Positions 17,828 to 25,677 of a stretch of DNA of 64,000 nucleotides are shown piece by piece. Where the stretch lies: contig JADKAS010000001.1 in assembly GCA_016715245.1 (NCBI GenBank), positions 124,001-188,000 of the forward strand, in the 5' to 3' direction. Each line of letters opens with the position of its first letter. The first letter of the stretch is position 1. The translations under genes and the position numbers were made by a program. Under the pieces are notes generated by a model that searched no databases, had not been told where the DNA came from, and saw only the letters and a list, made by a program, of their open reading frames with translations. The DNA comes from Saprospiraceae bacterium (GTDB lineage Bacteria; Bacteroidota; Bacteroidia; Chitinophagales; Saprospiraceae).

Positions 17828-18724
17828 TCACTCATACAATACAAAACCGGCCCAGTAATAGGGTTCATACTTATCTTTCTTCATCTGATTTTGGGCCATT
17901 TTTAATGCTTCACGAGGATTTATATTATCAGTAAATAGGAAGGTATAATAATGTTTCATAAATTCAGTTGTAGGATAATCATATAGATTCCACAAAGATA
18001 TCATGACTTTATCTGCGCCCGCAATAGTAAAAGCCCGTGTAAAACCATAAGTGTTTTCGGTGCCGGATTGTATTCCATACCCTGAATAGCAAGCTGATAA
18101 AATAACAAGTTTTGTGCTCTCGAGATTTAATTTACTAATGTCAAAACTTGAAAGCAAACATGAAGATAAATTTTGGTCCGTATGAGGTTCAGATTTCTCA
18201 TCCGGGCTTAAAACTAAAGAAGAAATTTTCAATGATATATCTTCTTCAAGGTAATTGTTGTTAAATCTGTTTAGTTCAATTGAATGTTTTAATAAAAGTG
18301 AAGTATCAAAATGGGTATGGGTTGCGATGTGTATCAAATCAGGCTTTTTCCTGTTTTCATCTTGTAGCTTCTTCATCAGATCTTCTTTAAATACAATTTT
18401 ATCAAAAACATTGGTTTCAATATTTTTTGAACGTAGGTTTTTCGAGATAAAATCTATTTCATCTGCTGAATTATTTAATGGGGGATATAAACTTTTACGT
18501 GCCTGTTTATTAACATTTTGTTCCAACAAAGAGGTATCTGACTGGTTATTATTAAAAATTGTAAAGTCTAAATTGCCAACAAGAAATGCATTATTTATAT
18601 GAGGTGTGTCAACTTTTTTGACAGACAGCAGATTTCTGGCAAACAGAAAATTAACAACGTCAAAATAATCACCAAATGTTTTGTCTTTATAAGCCATGGA
18701 GGAAAGATTAATATTTCCGAACAT
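17828..18724 (-). CDS. CHAT-domain (caspase-like) protein, 5'-truncated
   Basis: A 298-residue CHAT peptidase domain. The catalytic histidine sits in DLIHIATHTH (His136) and the cysteine in LVILSACYSGYG (Cys212), both intact. The C-terminal PYYWAGFVLYE ending is typical. The reading frame continues upstream of the ATG without a stop to TAA 18827-18829, encoding KRIYLISNG and PIKFLPPN, which look like the start of the CHAT fold. That stretch has no ATG, GTG or TTG codon in frame. Bacteroidota CHAT proteins usually carry N-terminal TPRs, and I see none here. It is therefore probably a remnant, though the domain itself could still fold. Possible roles such as proteolytic signalling or defence are not supported by its neighbours. 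Confidence 0.7.
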   Translation of the reverse strand: MFGNINLSSMAYKDKTFGDYFDVVNFLFARNLLSVKKVDTPHINNAFLVGNLDFTIFNNNQSDTSLLEQNVNKQARKSLYPPLNNSADEIDFISKNLRSKNIETNVFDKIVFKEDLMKKLQDENRKKPDLIHIATHTHFDTSLLLKHSIELNRFNNNYLEEDISLKISSLVLSPDEKSEPHTDQNLSSCLLSSFDISKLNLESTKLVILSACYSGYGIQSGTENTYGFTRAFTIAGADKVMISLWNLYDYPTTEFMKHYYTFLFTDNINPREALKMAQNQMKKDKYEPYYWAGFVLYE

Positions 18725-19109
18725 TCCGTTGGAGATTAAATAAATTCTTTTTTTCCACCTGAAGTTAATGTTAGGTGGTAAAAATTTTATTGGAAAAAAA
18801 TATACACTGTACCAATTAAATAGGCTTTAGCTTTTGTGTAAATTTTTTTCCGGATTTCGGATGCAAGTTTTCTCCGCCTGCACAATTTATCCTTTTGTGA
18901 TGTGACAAAATCTATAAAATTAATTAAATACTCATCAAAAGCTACAAATATTTCAAAAAATACTTTTTGGACATTATAAATTATTTTTCATCTGTTTTTA
19001 AATGATATTAGAATTCAAACAAAAAATATTGAGTTTGTACAAATTTTGTATCCATTTGTCAAATCCGGGATAAATCTTTTAATTCTTTTTCAATAATCAA
19101 AGAATCTTA
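18725..19109. other. Region between CHAT remnant and TonB receptor
   Basis: The first 100 bases hold the coding-like CHAT upstream frame on the minus strand. Beyond about 18830 all three minus-strand frames carry short coding-like bits broken by stops. The rest is AT-rich leader of the TonB receptor. No intact gene is seen. Confidence 0.4.
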
Positions 19110-19117
19110 TAACTTTG
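19110..19117 (+). promoter_or_regulatory. -7 box of TonB receptor gene
   Basis: TAACTTTG matches TAnnTTTG and is 16 bases before the ATG at 19134. No good -33 TTG is visible. Confidence 0.55.
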
Positions 19118-19133
19118 CGGCTTAATTTGAAAT

Positions 19134-21410
19134 ATGCTTAGATTTTTTATTGTTTTTTTGAGTTTGATGATTGCTTTTTCTGTGTTTGGGCAGACGGGAA
19201 CCATCAGAGGATATGTCTATGAAAAAAATACAGGTAATCCCGTCATGTTCTGTAATGTATTTGTGGATAATACAGATATAGGTGCTTCCACGGATATCAA
19301 TGGATTTTACAGCATTTCAAATTTGCCTGAAGGTAGTCATGATCTGTCCGCCACCTATATTGGGTTTGATACAGCAAAAGTTACTGTATTATTAAAAAAA
19401 GGCGCAACAGTACTTCAGAATTTGTATATGAATGAATCATCCATCACTCTTGGAGAAGTAAAAATTTCTGCTGCCAGAGAACAAGCTAAGAGGACCGTTA
19501 ATATTTCGCAAATAACAGTGACACAAAAACAAATTAAAGTTCTTCCTTCCGCAGGAGGTGAGGCTGATATTGCTCAATACCTTCAGGTTTTGCCGGGAGT
19601 AGTTACGACCGGCGACCAGGGCGGTCAAATATTTATCAGAGGAGGGTCACCGGTTCAGAATAAAATAATGTTGGACGGATTAAATATTTATAATCCTTTC
19701 CACTCTATCGGATTTTTTTCAATATTTGAAACGGAACTGATAAGAAGTGCAGATGTCCTTACGGGCGGGTTTAGTGCTGAACATGGCGGCAGGGTTTCTG
19801 CTATCGTTGATATTAAAACAAGAGAAGGTAACAAACAGAAATTCGGGGGATTTGTAAGTGCGGGTCCTTTTATGGCCAAGGCGATGCTGGAAGGACCTAT
19901 ACTTAAGTTTAATGAAAAGGGAAGTAGTTTGTCTTATGTATTTACAGGCAAAAAGTCGCTGATTGAAAATACATCAAAAAATCTGTATTCTTTTCTTGCC
20001 GATGATCCAAACAAAGGGCTTCCTTTTGCTTTTCAGGATTATTACGGAAAAATCTCATTAAATACAGCTTCAGGGACAAAGTTCAATTTTTTTGGTTTTA
20101 ACTTCCAGGACAATTATGTAGATGAAGGGGTTACTGAAATTGGTTGGGATAATACAGGAGGCGGTGTTAATTTCAGTTTGGTGCCTCAAGGAACAAATGT
20201 GATTGTCAGTGGTTTGTTGGGGATTTCAAATTATGCCATAAAAATTGACGAAGCATCAGATGCGCAGAGAACCTCTGATATTGATGAACTCACCGGTAAT
20301 CTGGATTTTACTTTTTTTGGCAATAAAAATGAAATAAAATACGGAATGGAGCTGAAAAGTGTCCGGACGGATTTTGAATTTTTAAATCCCTTTGATGTAA
20401 GGCTGGTGGAAGAGCAAAACACTACAGAAGTTGGTTTCTATGGTAAATATAAACAAATTCTTGGAAAATTTATCATTGAACCGTCTTTAAGGCTTCAATA
20501 TTATTCTTCAACAGGAAGTGTTTCAGTAGAACCCAGATTCGGATTTAAGTATAATGTAGCAGATAATGTAAGACTGAAAGGAGCGGCAGGAAAATATTCA
20601 CAAAATATATTAAGTACCTCCAATGACAAGGATGTGGTGAATCTTTTTTCCGGATTTTTAACTACGCCGGAAGGTCCTGTTTTAGGTTTGGACAAACAGA
20701 TTCTTGACAATAAATTACAAATTTCTTATCACGGTGTCTTTGGTGTAGAGTATGATTTAAGTGATGATATTCAAATAAATCTGGAGGGATATTATAAGTC
20801 ATTTCCGGGAATAATTGTTGTCAACAGAAACAAAACCAGTGGTGACCAACCTGACTATGCTGTAGAAGATGGAAAGGCGTATGGAATAGATTTTTCCGTA
20901 AAATACGATTTGCGAAAATGGTACATTTGGGCTACCTATTCGCATGGTTATGTCAACCGGTGGGACGGGGAGCAGGAATACCCGACAAATTTTGACAGAA
21001 GGCATAATGCCAATCTACTTGCTTCCTACGATATCGATAAAAAAGGAACCTTTAAGGTCAGCGCAAGGTGGAATCTTGGTTCGGGATTTCCGTTTACCCA
21101 GACCAGAGGGTTCCACAATTACCTTAACTTTCTGGATGGCGTTTCGACACAGTACACGACGGAAAATCCTGATGATGTGGGTGTTTTATATTCTGAAGAC
21201 CGAAACGGAGGCAGATTACCATTCTACCACAGAATGGATATATCTGTTCAGAAGAATTTTATCTTTACAAAATATATGGGACTTGAAGTCACGGCAAGTG
21301 TAACAAATGCCTACAACAGACCCAATATCTTTTATTTTGACAGAGTCAGCTACAGACGTGTTAATCAATTGCCGATGATACCAAGTTTAAGTGCAAAATT
21401 TTATTTTTAA
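19134..21410 (+). CDS. TonB-dependent outer-membrane receptor with CarboxypepD_reg-like domain
   Basis: A 758-residue outer-membrane receptor. After a signal peptide ending SVFGQ, residues about 22-105 form a carboxypeptidase-regulatory-like domain (GTIRGYVYEKNTGNPVMFCN). The plug follows (about 130-240) with LPGVVTTGDQGGQIFIRGG and GGFSAEHGGRVSAIVDI. The rest is a beta-barrel ending in SLSAKFYF with a terminal aromatic residue. It transports an unidentified ligand using TonB energy. No SusD-like gene follows, so it is not a standard Sus pair. A plain transporter of siderophore, peptide or cofactor is equally possible. Confidence 0.9.
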   Translation: MLRFFIVFLSLMIAFSVFGQTGTIRGYVYEKNTGNPVMFCNVFVDNTDIGASTDINGFYSISNLPEGSHDLSATYIGFDTAKVTVLLKKGATVLQNLYMNESSITLGEVKISAAREQAKRTVNISQITVTQKQIKVLPSAGGEADIAQYLQVLPGVVTTGDQGGQIFIRGGSPVQNKIMLDGLNIYNPFHSIGFFSIFETELIRSADVLTGGFSAEHGGRVSAIVDIKTREGNKQKFGGFVSAGPFMAKAMLEGPILKFNEKGSSLSYVFTGKKSLIENTSKNLYSFLADDPNKGLPFAFQDYYGKISLNTASGTKFNFFGFNFQDNYVDEGVTEIGWDNTGGGVNFSLVPQGTNVIVSGLLGISNYAIKIDEASDAQRTSDIDELTGNLDFTFFGNKNEIKYGMELKSVRTDFEFLNPFDVRLVEEQNTTEVGFYGKYKQILGKFIIEPSLRLQYYSSTGSVSVEPRFGFKYNVADNVRLKGAAGKYSQNILSTSNDKDVVNLFSGFLTTPEGPVLGLDKQILDNKLQISYHGVFGVEYDLSDDIQINLEGYYKSFPGIIVVNRNKTSGDQPDYAVEDGKAYGIDFSVKYDLRKWYIWATYSHGYVNRWDGEQEYPTNFDRRHNANLLASYDIDKKGTFKVSARWNLGSGFPFTQTRGFHNYLNFLDGVSTQYTTENPDDVGVLYSEDRNGGRLPFYHRMDISVQKNFIFTKYMGLEVTASVTNAYNRPNIFYFDRVSYRRVNQLPMIPSLSAKFYF

Positions 21411-21437
21411 AAAGTAAAATTATTTAAAAAACTTTAT

Positions 21438-21445
21438 TACCTTTG
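21438..21445 (+). promoter_or_regulatory. rpsP -7 box
   Basis: TACCTTTG matches TAnnTTTG and sits about 75 bases before the rpsP ATG, leaving room for a leader. Confidence 0.55.
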
Positions 21446-21520
21446 CGGCCGTTAAAAACCAGAGATGTGATTTTCACTTAAATCTGGTTTGAAATTCATA
21501 TAATATTTAAATTTTAACAA

Positions 21521-22297
21521 ATGCCTGTAAAAATCAGATTGTCCAGAAAAGGACGTTCAAAAGCCCCCTTTTATCATATTGTTGTTGCAGATTCAAGAGC
21601 TTCCAGAGATGGTAAGTTTATTGAAAAAATTGGTACATACAACCCGATGACGAAGCCAGCTTCCATTGAAATTGACCGTGATGCTGCTTATGACTGGTTG
21701 GAAAAAGGGGCTCAGCCTACAGATACAGTTAGGGCTATTCTTCGGTTTAAAGGGGTTTATTTCAAAAAACACCTTATGCGTGGTTTGAAAAAAGGAGCTT
21801 TGACCCAGGAGCAGGTTGATACGATGCTGGCAACATGGATTGAAGCAAAAGAATCAAAAATCCAAAGCCGGGTTGATCAAAACAAAGCTGATATTGAAGC
21901 TTTCAGAAAAGCCGTTTCAGGAGAAGCTAAAAAAGCTAAGGTTGCCGTGGCAGACGAATCAACAAGAGAAACAGCAGAAGCTATTTTTCATGCAGGAGAA
22001 GACGCTGTTGCTGAAACAACCGAAACATTGGAGGAAGTTGCTTCCGATGTTATAACTTCAAATGAAGAAACACCTGAAGAAGTGGTTGCAGAAACTACGG
22101 AATCGGTTGAGGAAGTTGCAGAAACGGTTGAAGAAGTTGCCGCAGAAACAGTTGAAGAAGTTGCCGCAGAAACGGTTGAAGAAGTTGCCGCAGAAACAGT
22201 TGAGGAAGCCACAGCAGAAGTAACTGAAGCAGTTTCTGAAGAATCTCCGGAAACAGAAGCTGAAACACCATCAGAAGAAGAGGGTGAAGAAGCGTAA
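21521..22297 (+). CDS. rpsP: 30S ribosomal protein S16 with long acidic repeat tail
   Basis: Residues 1-80 are a standard S16 (MPVKIRLSRKGRSKAPFYHI, then DSRASRDGKFIEKIGTYNP), a 30S assembly protein. The protein is 258 residues, against about 80-90 in E. coli and usually under 200 in Bacteroidota. The extra part is Glu/Ala/Val/Thr-rich, with an eight-residue VEEVAAET repeat made by a 24-bp DNA tandem repeat. The tail is probably disordered and surface exposed. The gene is monocistronic and closed by a strong terminator. Confidence 0.95.
   Translation: MPVKIRLSRKGRSKAPFYHIVVADSRASRDGKFIEKIGTYNPMTKPASIEIDRDAAYDWLEKGAQPTDTVRAILRFKGVYFKKHLMRGLKKGALTQEQVDTMLATWIEAKESKIQSRVDQNKADIEAFRKAVSGEAKKAKVAVADESTRETAEAIFHAGEDAVAETTETLEEVASDVITSNEETPEEVVAETTESVEEVAETVEEVAAETVEEVAAETVEEVAAETVEEATAEVTEAVSEESPETEAETPSEEEGEEA
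22106..22222 (+). repeat. 24-bp tandem repeat in the rpsP tail
   Basis: Three near-identical 24-bp units start at 22127, 22151 and 22175, flanked by degenerate copies on both sides. Each encodes VEEVAAET. The units differ mainly at one A/G position, suggesting recent copy-number change. Confidence 0.85.
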
Positions 22298-22352
22298 GCT
22301 TATTTAATTAAGATAGGTTAAATCAATCCGGTTTATACCGGAAAATAATAAG

Positions 22353-22389
22353 AAAACCTGGTAAAATAATGTCTATTTTACCGGGTTTT
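22353..22389 (+). terminator. rpsP intrinsic terminator
   Basis: A 16-bp stem with one G-T wobble and a five-base loop is followed by T-rich sequence, 55 bases after the rpsP stop. Confidence 0.8.
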
Positions 22390-22473
22390 ATTTTAAAATG
22401 ACCAAAATCAGACATCATTTTCGATTTTGGAACTTTTGTTACTATACAGGTTAATTTTTTAAAAATAAAAAAT

Positions 22474-23844
22474 ATGGAAGCTTTATCAAAAGAATATAAA
22501 AATCATCTTGAGCAATTAAAATTGGCTTTGGTGAATTCTGAGTTGTTGACCACTTATCTGGAGTCAGAAGAACCAGCTGACTACAAAGCACTCTATGAAG
22601 CTTTTGAACCTCATATCCTGGAGTTGTATGAGTTGGTAGCCGATAAAAATCCTATGCAGATTGTGGCATTGGAAAAAGCTTTGCTGGATGAATCTTTTGA
22701 AGGTGTTTTCCTTCCGAAAATCCTTGGTTTTTCTGTCTTAAGACCTGAAATTGACAATCAGTATAAATACAAAAGACCGCAGGAAAGATTTAAAGAAATA
22801 TTATTGACCATATGCAATTCTGCTAATTTTGAATCCATTAAACAAAGAATTGGTCAAACCGTACAAATTGGTTTTGCGCTCAGTAGCAGCATCTGGCTTA
22901 CCAATTTGTTCAACAGTATTACCAATAAAAAGGTGAAAACCTTCTTACAAAGTATGATGAATGACAAACTGAGAGACGTAGAATTCAGGAAAACAGCATT
23001 TAAGAGTTATGAGGTTCAGTTTAAATCTTTTAATTTCAAGACAGCCGATTTTCCTGAAACAGTCACAGACCTTAATGTGGATGCTTCATCACTCCTTGAA
23101 TTTTTAATTTACAGGTCTGACCGGAAATTTGATAATACTAGTCTTACACCGCATCTTATCAAATTGATCTCAAATAAAGAATTTGCAAAAGAAGATGTTT
23201 TTATTGACCTTATGATGATTATAGGTTTGTTTTATCCTTTACAGGCAGAACATCAAAAAGAGTATTCCAAAACCTTTGATTCTCTGAGAAGTAGTGTTCC
23301 TGATTTTTCGGTAAAGTATTTTAACAAACTTATTTTATTGTATCAGAATAATGTTCAGATTTCACCTGAAACAGAAAAAAGAATTTCAAATCTTGTAAAT
23401 AAGTCTGTAAAAGACGAACTGGCCAAATATTATACCTTGATGGATGTCATACACACCAAAGGTTTTATTCACGAAGACTCCATTGAAGCGGCACGACAGT
23501 ATTATGATCAGCATAAAGGTCTGAGTTCTGAAAATGAATGTTTACGTGACAGTATTTTCGGTTATTTTAATACATTTCTGAGTAATCTTGACGAGGATTC
23601 CTACCACGAATATTTTGAAATCAACAAGGTAATGGTGTCGTATATTAATACATTTTCGAACCAACGCTTTAATCAGAATATCAAGGAGTTAAGTATGAAG
23701 TATATTCAAAAACTGCTGCATCATTTCGCAGATAAAAGAAGCAAAGATTATCAGGATATTAAAAAGTTTGTAACCACTACATTTCTTGATCTAAGCTTTA
23801 AATCAGAAAAGGAACTTGCTGAAATATTCAAAACAAAAAAATAG
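22474..23844 (+). CDS. Conserved hypothetical helical protein
   Basis: A 456-residue soluble protein that I cannot assign to a named family. It is largely alpha-helical, with no signal peptide or membrane segment and few cysteines. An early segment (HILELYELVADKNPMQIVALEKALLDE) and a QIGFALSSSIWLTNLF segment near residue 132 look conserved in type. Charged helices dominate the rest, which ends in KSEKELAEIFKTKK. It follows rpsP after a terminator and so has its own promoter. Function unknown. Confidence 0.75.
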   Translation: MEALSKEYKNHLEQLKLALVNSELLTTYLESEEPADYKALYEAFEPHILELYELVADKNPMQIVALEKALLDESFEGVFLPKILGFSVLRPEIDNQYKYKRPQERFKEILLTICNSANFESIKQRIGQTVQIGFALSSSIWLTNLFNSITNKKVKTFLQSMMNDKLRDVEFRKTAFKSYEVQFKSFNFKTADFPETVTDLNVDASSLLEFLIYRSDRKFDNTSLTPHLIKLISNKEFAKEDVFIDLMMIIGLFYPLQAEHQKEYSKTFDSLRSSVPDFSVKYFNKLILLYQNNVQISPETEKRISNLVNKSVKDELAKYYTLMDVIHTKGFIHEDSIEAARQYYDQHKGLSSENECLRDSIFGYFNTFLSNLDEDSYHEYFEINKVMVSYINTFSNQRFNQNIKELSMKYIQKLLHHFADKRSKDYQDIKKFVTTTFLDLSFKSEKELAEIFKTKK

Positions 23845-24157
23845 AAACAGCTTTTTTTTGCATAAGCAAAAGCTTTAAAAGTTTGTTGACCTGTTTTTTG
23901 AATAGTTAAGAGATAAAATGTATCCCTTTGGTTTTAATTTTGTTCAGATGAAATCAGATGCAGTGTTATGGACCGTCCCCTGTAATAGCTTTTTATCTTA
24001 TTAAATACTTTTCCTGTTTAAAGTATTGAAATGTAATTTTTTTTTGTGATTTTCTGTTGACCCTATTTTATCTTTAACCTCAACCTAAACCTCAACCTCA
24101 ATCTTAGCCTTTATCAAATTTGTCTTCATCTGAATATTTGTACAAGGGTATAAAAGT
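23845..24157. other. Intergenic region with short hexamer array
   Basis: Between the convergent 456-residue gene and the small membrane gene. It contains a T-rich stretch at 23851 able to form a weak hairpin with AAAAGCT at 23868-23874, and a six-copy hexamer array near its end. No gene is seen. Confidence 0.4.
24075..24110. repeat. Six imperfect hexamers (NAACCT)
   Basis: Units TAACCT, CAACCT, AAACCT, CAACCT, CAATCT and TAGCCT follow one another without spacers. The array lies in noncoding DNA, 48 bases from the 3' end of the membrane-protein gene. Confidence 0.7.
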
Positions 24158-24622
24158 CTAAAGATCAGAGGTTTTAAGTTTTTCCCAGACAGAAGCCACT
24201 TCAGGGAAATCGGTAAAAAACATTTGGTACAAGTTAGGGTTTGCCAAAAAGAATATTTTTTTTCCGAATCTTCCTTTACCTTCCAGCGTAACCACTACTA
24301 AAATCCATCTGAAAAGTTTTATTTCTTTAACATTTTTTATATCAGAGTATATGTATCTGTATGTATCAAAAAAGTTGCTCACAGTGTAAAAGTCTTTACC
24401 AAATTCAACCCTTTTCAGTTGAAAAAAAGTAAAGTATATAAAACTCAGAAAAATAAGGTACAAAACCAGAACCCAGATTTTGAATGACATACTTTGCAGT
24501 AATAAAATTTCTGCCCCTTCATAGATCAGGACAAAGGCCACAAACATACCAAAAAATACCATCCAGAAAATAGGAATAAATAGTTTAAGGAACAGGGTTA
24601 AATTGCTGGATACTCTAAACAT
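24158..24622 (-). CDS. Small membrane protein downstream of tatC
   Basis: A 154-residue protein with two hydrophobic segments, about residues 10-32 and 43-66 (LILIYEGAEILLLQS lies between them). A soluble tail of mixed charge follows, ending WEKLKTSDL. The start immediately follows the tatC stop, so the two are surely co-transcribed. The tail could be a small PH-like or unrelated beta domain; I do not recognise a family. A role linked to Tat export is only suggested by position. Confidence 0.75.
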   Translation of the reverse strand: MFRVSSNLTLFLKLFIPIFWMVFFGMFVAFVLIYEGAEILLLQSMSFKIWVLVLYLIFLSFIYFTFFQLKRVEFGKDFYTVSNFFDTYRYIYSDIKNVKEIKLFRWILVVVTLEGKGRFGKKIFFLANPNLYQMFFTDFPEVASVWEKLKTSDL

Positions 24623-25456
24623 CTATTGATTTCTTAAAGCATTTTCTTTGACGACTCTTTCTGCAATAATAATACTGATTTCATATAAAATATACACCGG
24701 AATGCCGACGAGGATCTGAGTTAATGCATCGGGCGGAGTGATAACTGCGGCCACAATAAATATAACCAGAAAGGCCTCTCTCCTGTATTTTTTCATAATA
24801 TTGGGACCTACAATGCCGGTTCTTGCCAGAAAATATACGACAATTGGTAATTCAAATGCCAGTCCTGTAGGAATCGTAAACATGATTAAATAATTTACAT
24901 AAGATGCCAGCGTCGGACTATTTACCGCTTCTACGCCAACCGTATATCCTCCCAGCCAGGAAATGGCAAAAGGAGAAATCAGATAATACCCAAACAATAC
25001 ACCTAGCGTGAATAAAAAGGAAGTGAAAAATACCAGGCTGCCGGCAACCTTTTTTTCATTTTCATGCAAACCGGGTTTAATAAATTTCCAGAATTCAAAA
25101 AAGACATATGGGAAAGAAACAATAAAACCCATGTATATCGATACGGAGATACCTATGAAAAATTGTTCTCCAAGTTCCCGCGTAATTAATGGTAATTCTG
25201 GGGGAGAAAAACAAGTTTTTTCAGAAATCCAGCAAAAGAACGTATAGGTAGCAAAATCGCCGTTTTTTGGAGCAAAAATAATATTTTTAAAAATCCATTC
25301 CTGAAAAATCATAGCAATAATAGCAAAAAAAACAATAGAAATAGCTGCTCTTATTACGTGCCATCTCAACTCTTCCAGATGGTCTAGAAAACCCATTTCT
25401 CCTTCGGGATTTTCTGACTTTTTACCAGATATTTTTTTTAGAAACTCTATAGCCAT
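24623..25456 (-). CDS. tatC: Twin-arginine translocase subunit TatC
   Basis: A 277-residue polytopic TatC. The signature MGFLDHLEELRWHVIRA at about residues 21-37 precedes six membrane segments. A periplasmic loop holds the ITRELGEQFFIGISVSIYMG segment. The family region VKENALR and PDALTQILVGIPVYILYE end the protein. TatC recognises twin-arginine signals and moves folded proteins across the inner membrane. No tatA or tatB is in view. Confidence 0.95.
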   Translation of the reverse strand: MAIEFLKKISGKKSENPEGEMGFLDHLEELRWHVIRAAISIVFFAIIAMIFQEWIFKNIIFAPKNGDFATYTFFCWISEKTCFSPPELPLITRELGEQFFIGISVSIYMGFIVSFPYVFFEFWKFIKPGLHENEKKVAGSLVFFTSFLFTLGVLFGYYLISPFAISWLGGYTVGVEAVNSPTLASYVNYLIMFTIPTGLAFELPIVVYFLARTGIVGPNIMKKYRREAFLVIFIVAAVITPPDALTQILVGIPVYILYEISIIIAERVVKENALRNQ

Positions 25457-25677
25457 ATAAAATTAAAACTGAGCAAAGATAGACATTTTGCGCGGATTGC
25501 TGTACATATAACACTTCAAATAACGCTTTTTTTTCAGATGACTCCAAGGCATGCTAAAAATAAATGTCTCTTATTGTCAATTCTTATTTGAAATTTTTCT
25601 AAAGAAGACAATTTTTATTAATTTTACGGCGTACTTTGTTTCATTTTAACAAAAATTATTTTTCACAACCTACATCA

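Noticed and set aside
17828..18724. CHAT protein as part of a defence system
   Set aside because: No gasdermin, CRISPR, TPR effector or regulator gene is adjacent; neighbours are surface proteins and a TonB receptor.
21988..22212. Minus-strand ORF rich in Ser/Thr/Val opposite rpsP
   Set aside because: It is the reverse-strand shadow of the 24-bp repeat tail and has no promoter or homologous pattern.
25632..25638. -7 box before the first metalloprotease
   Set aside because: TACTTTG has only one base between TA and TTTG, so it does not match the TAnnTTTG spacing.
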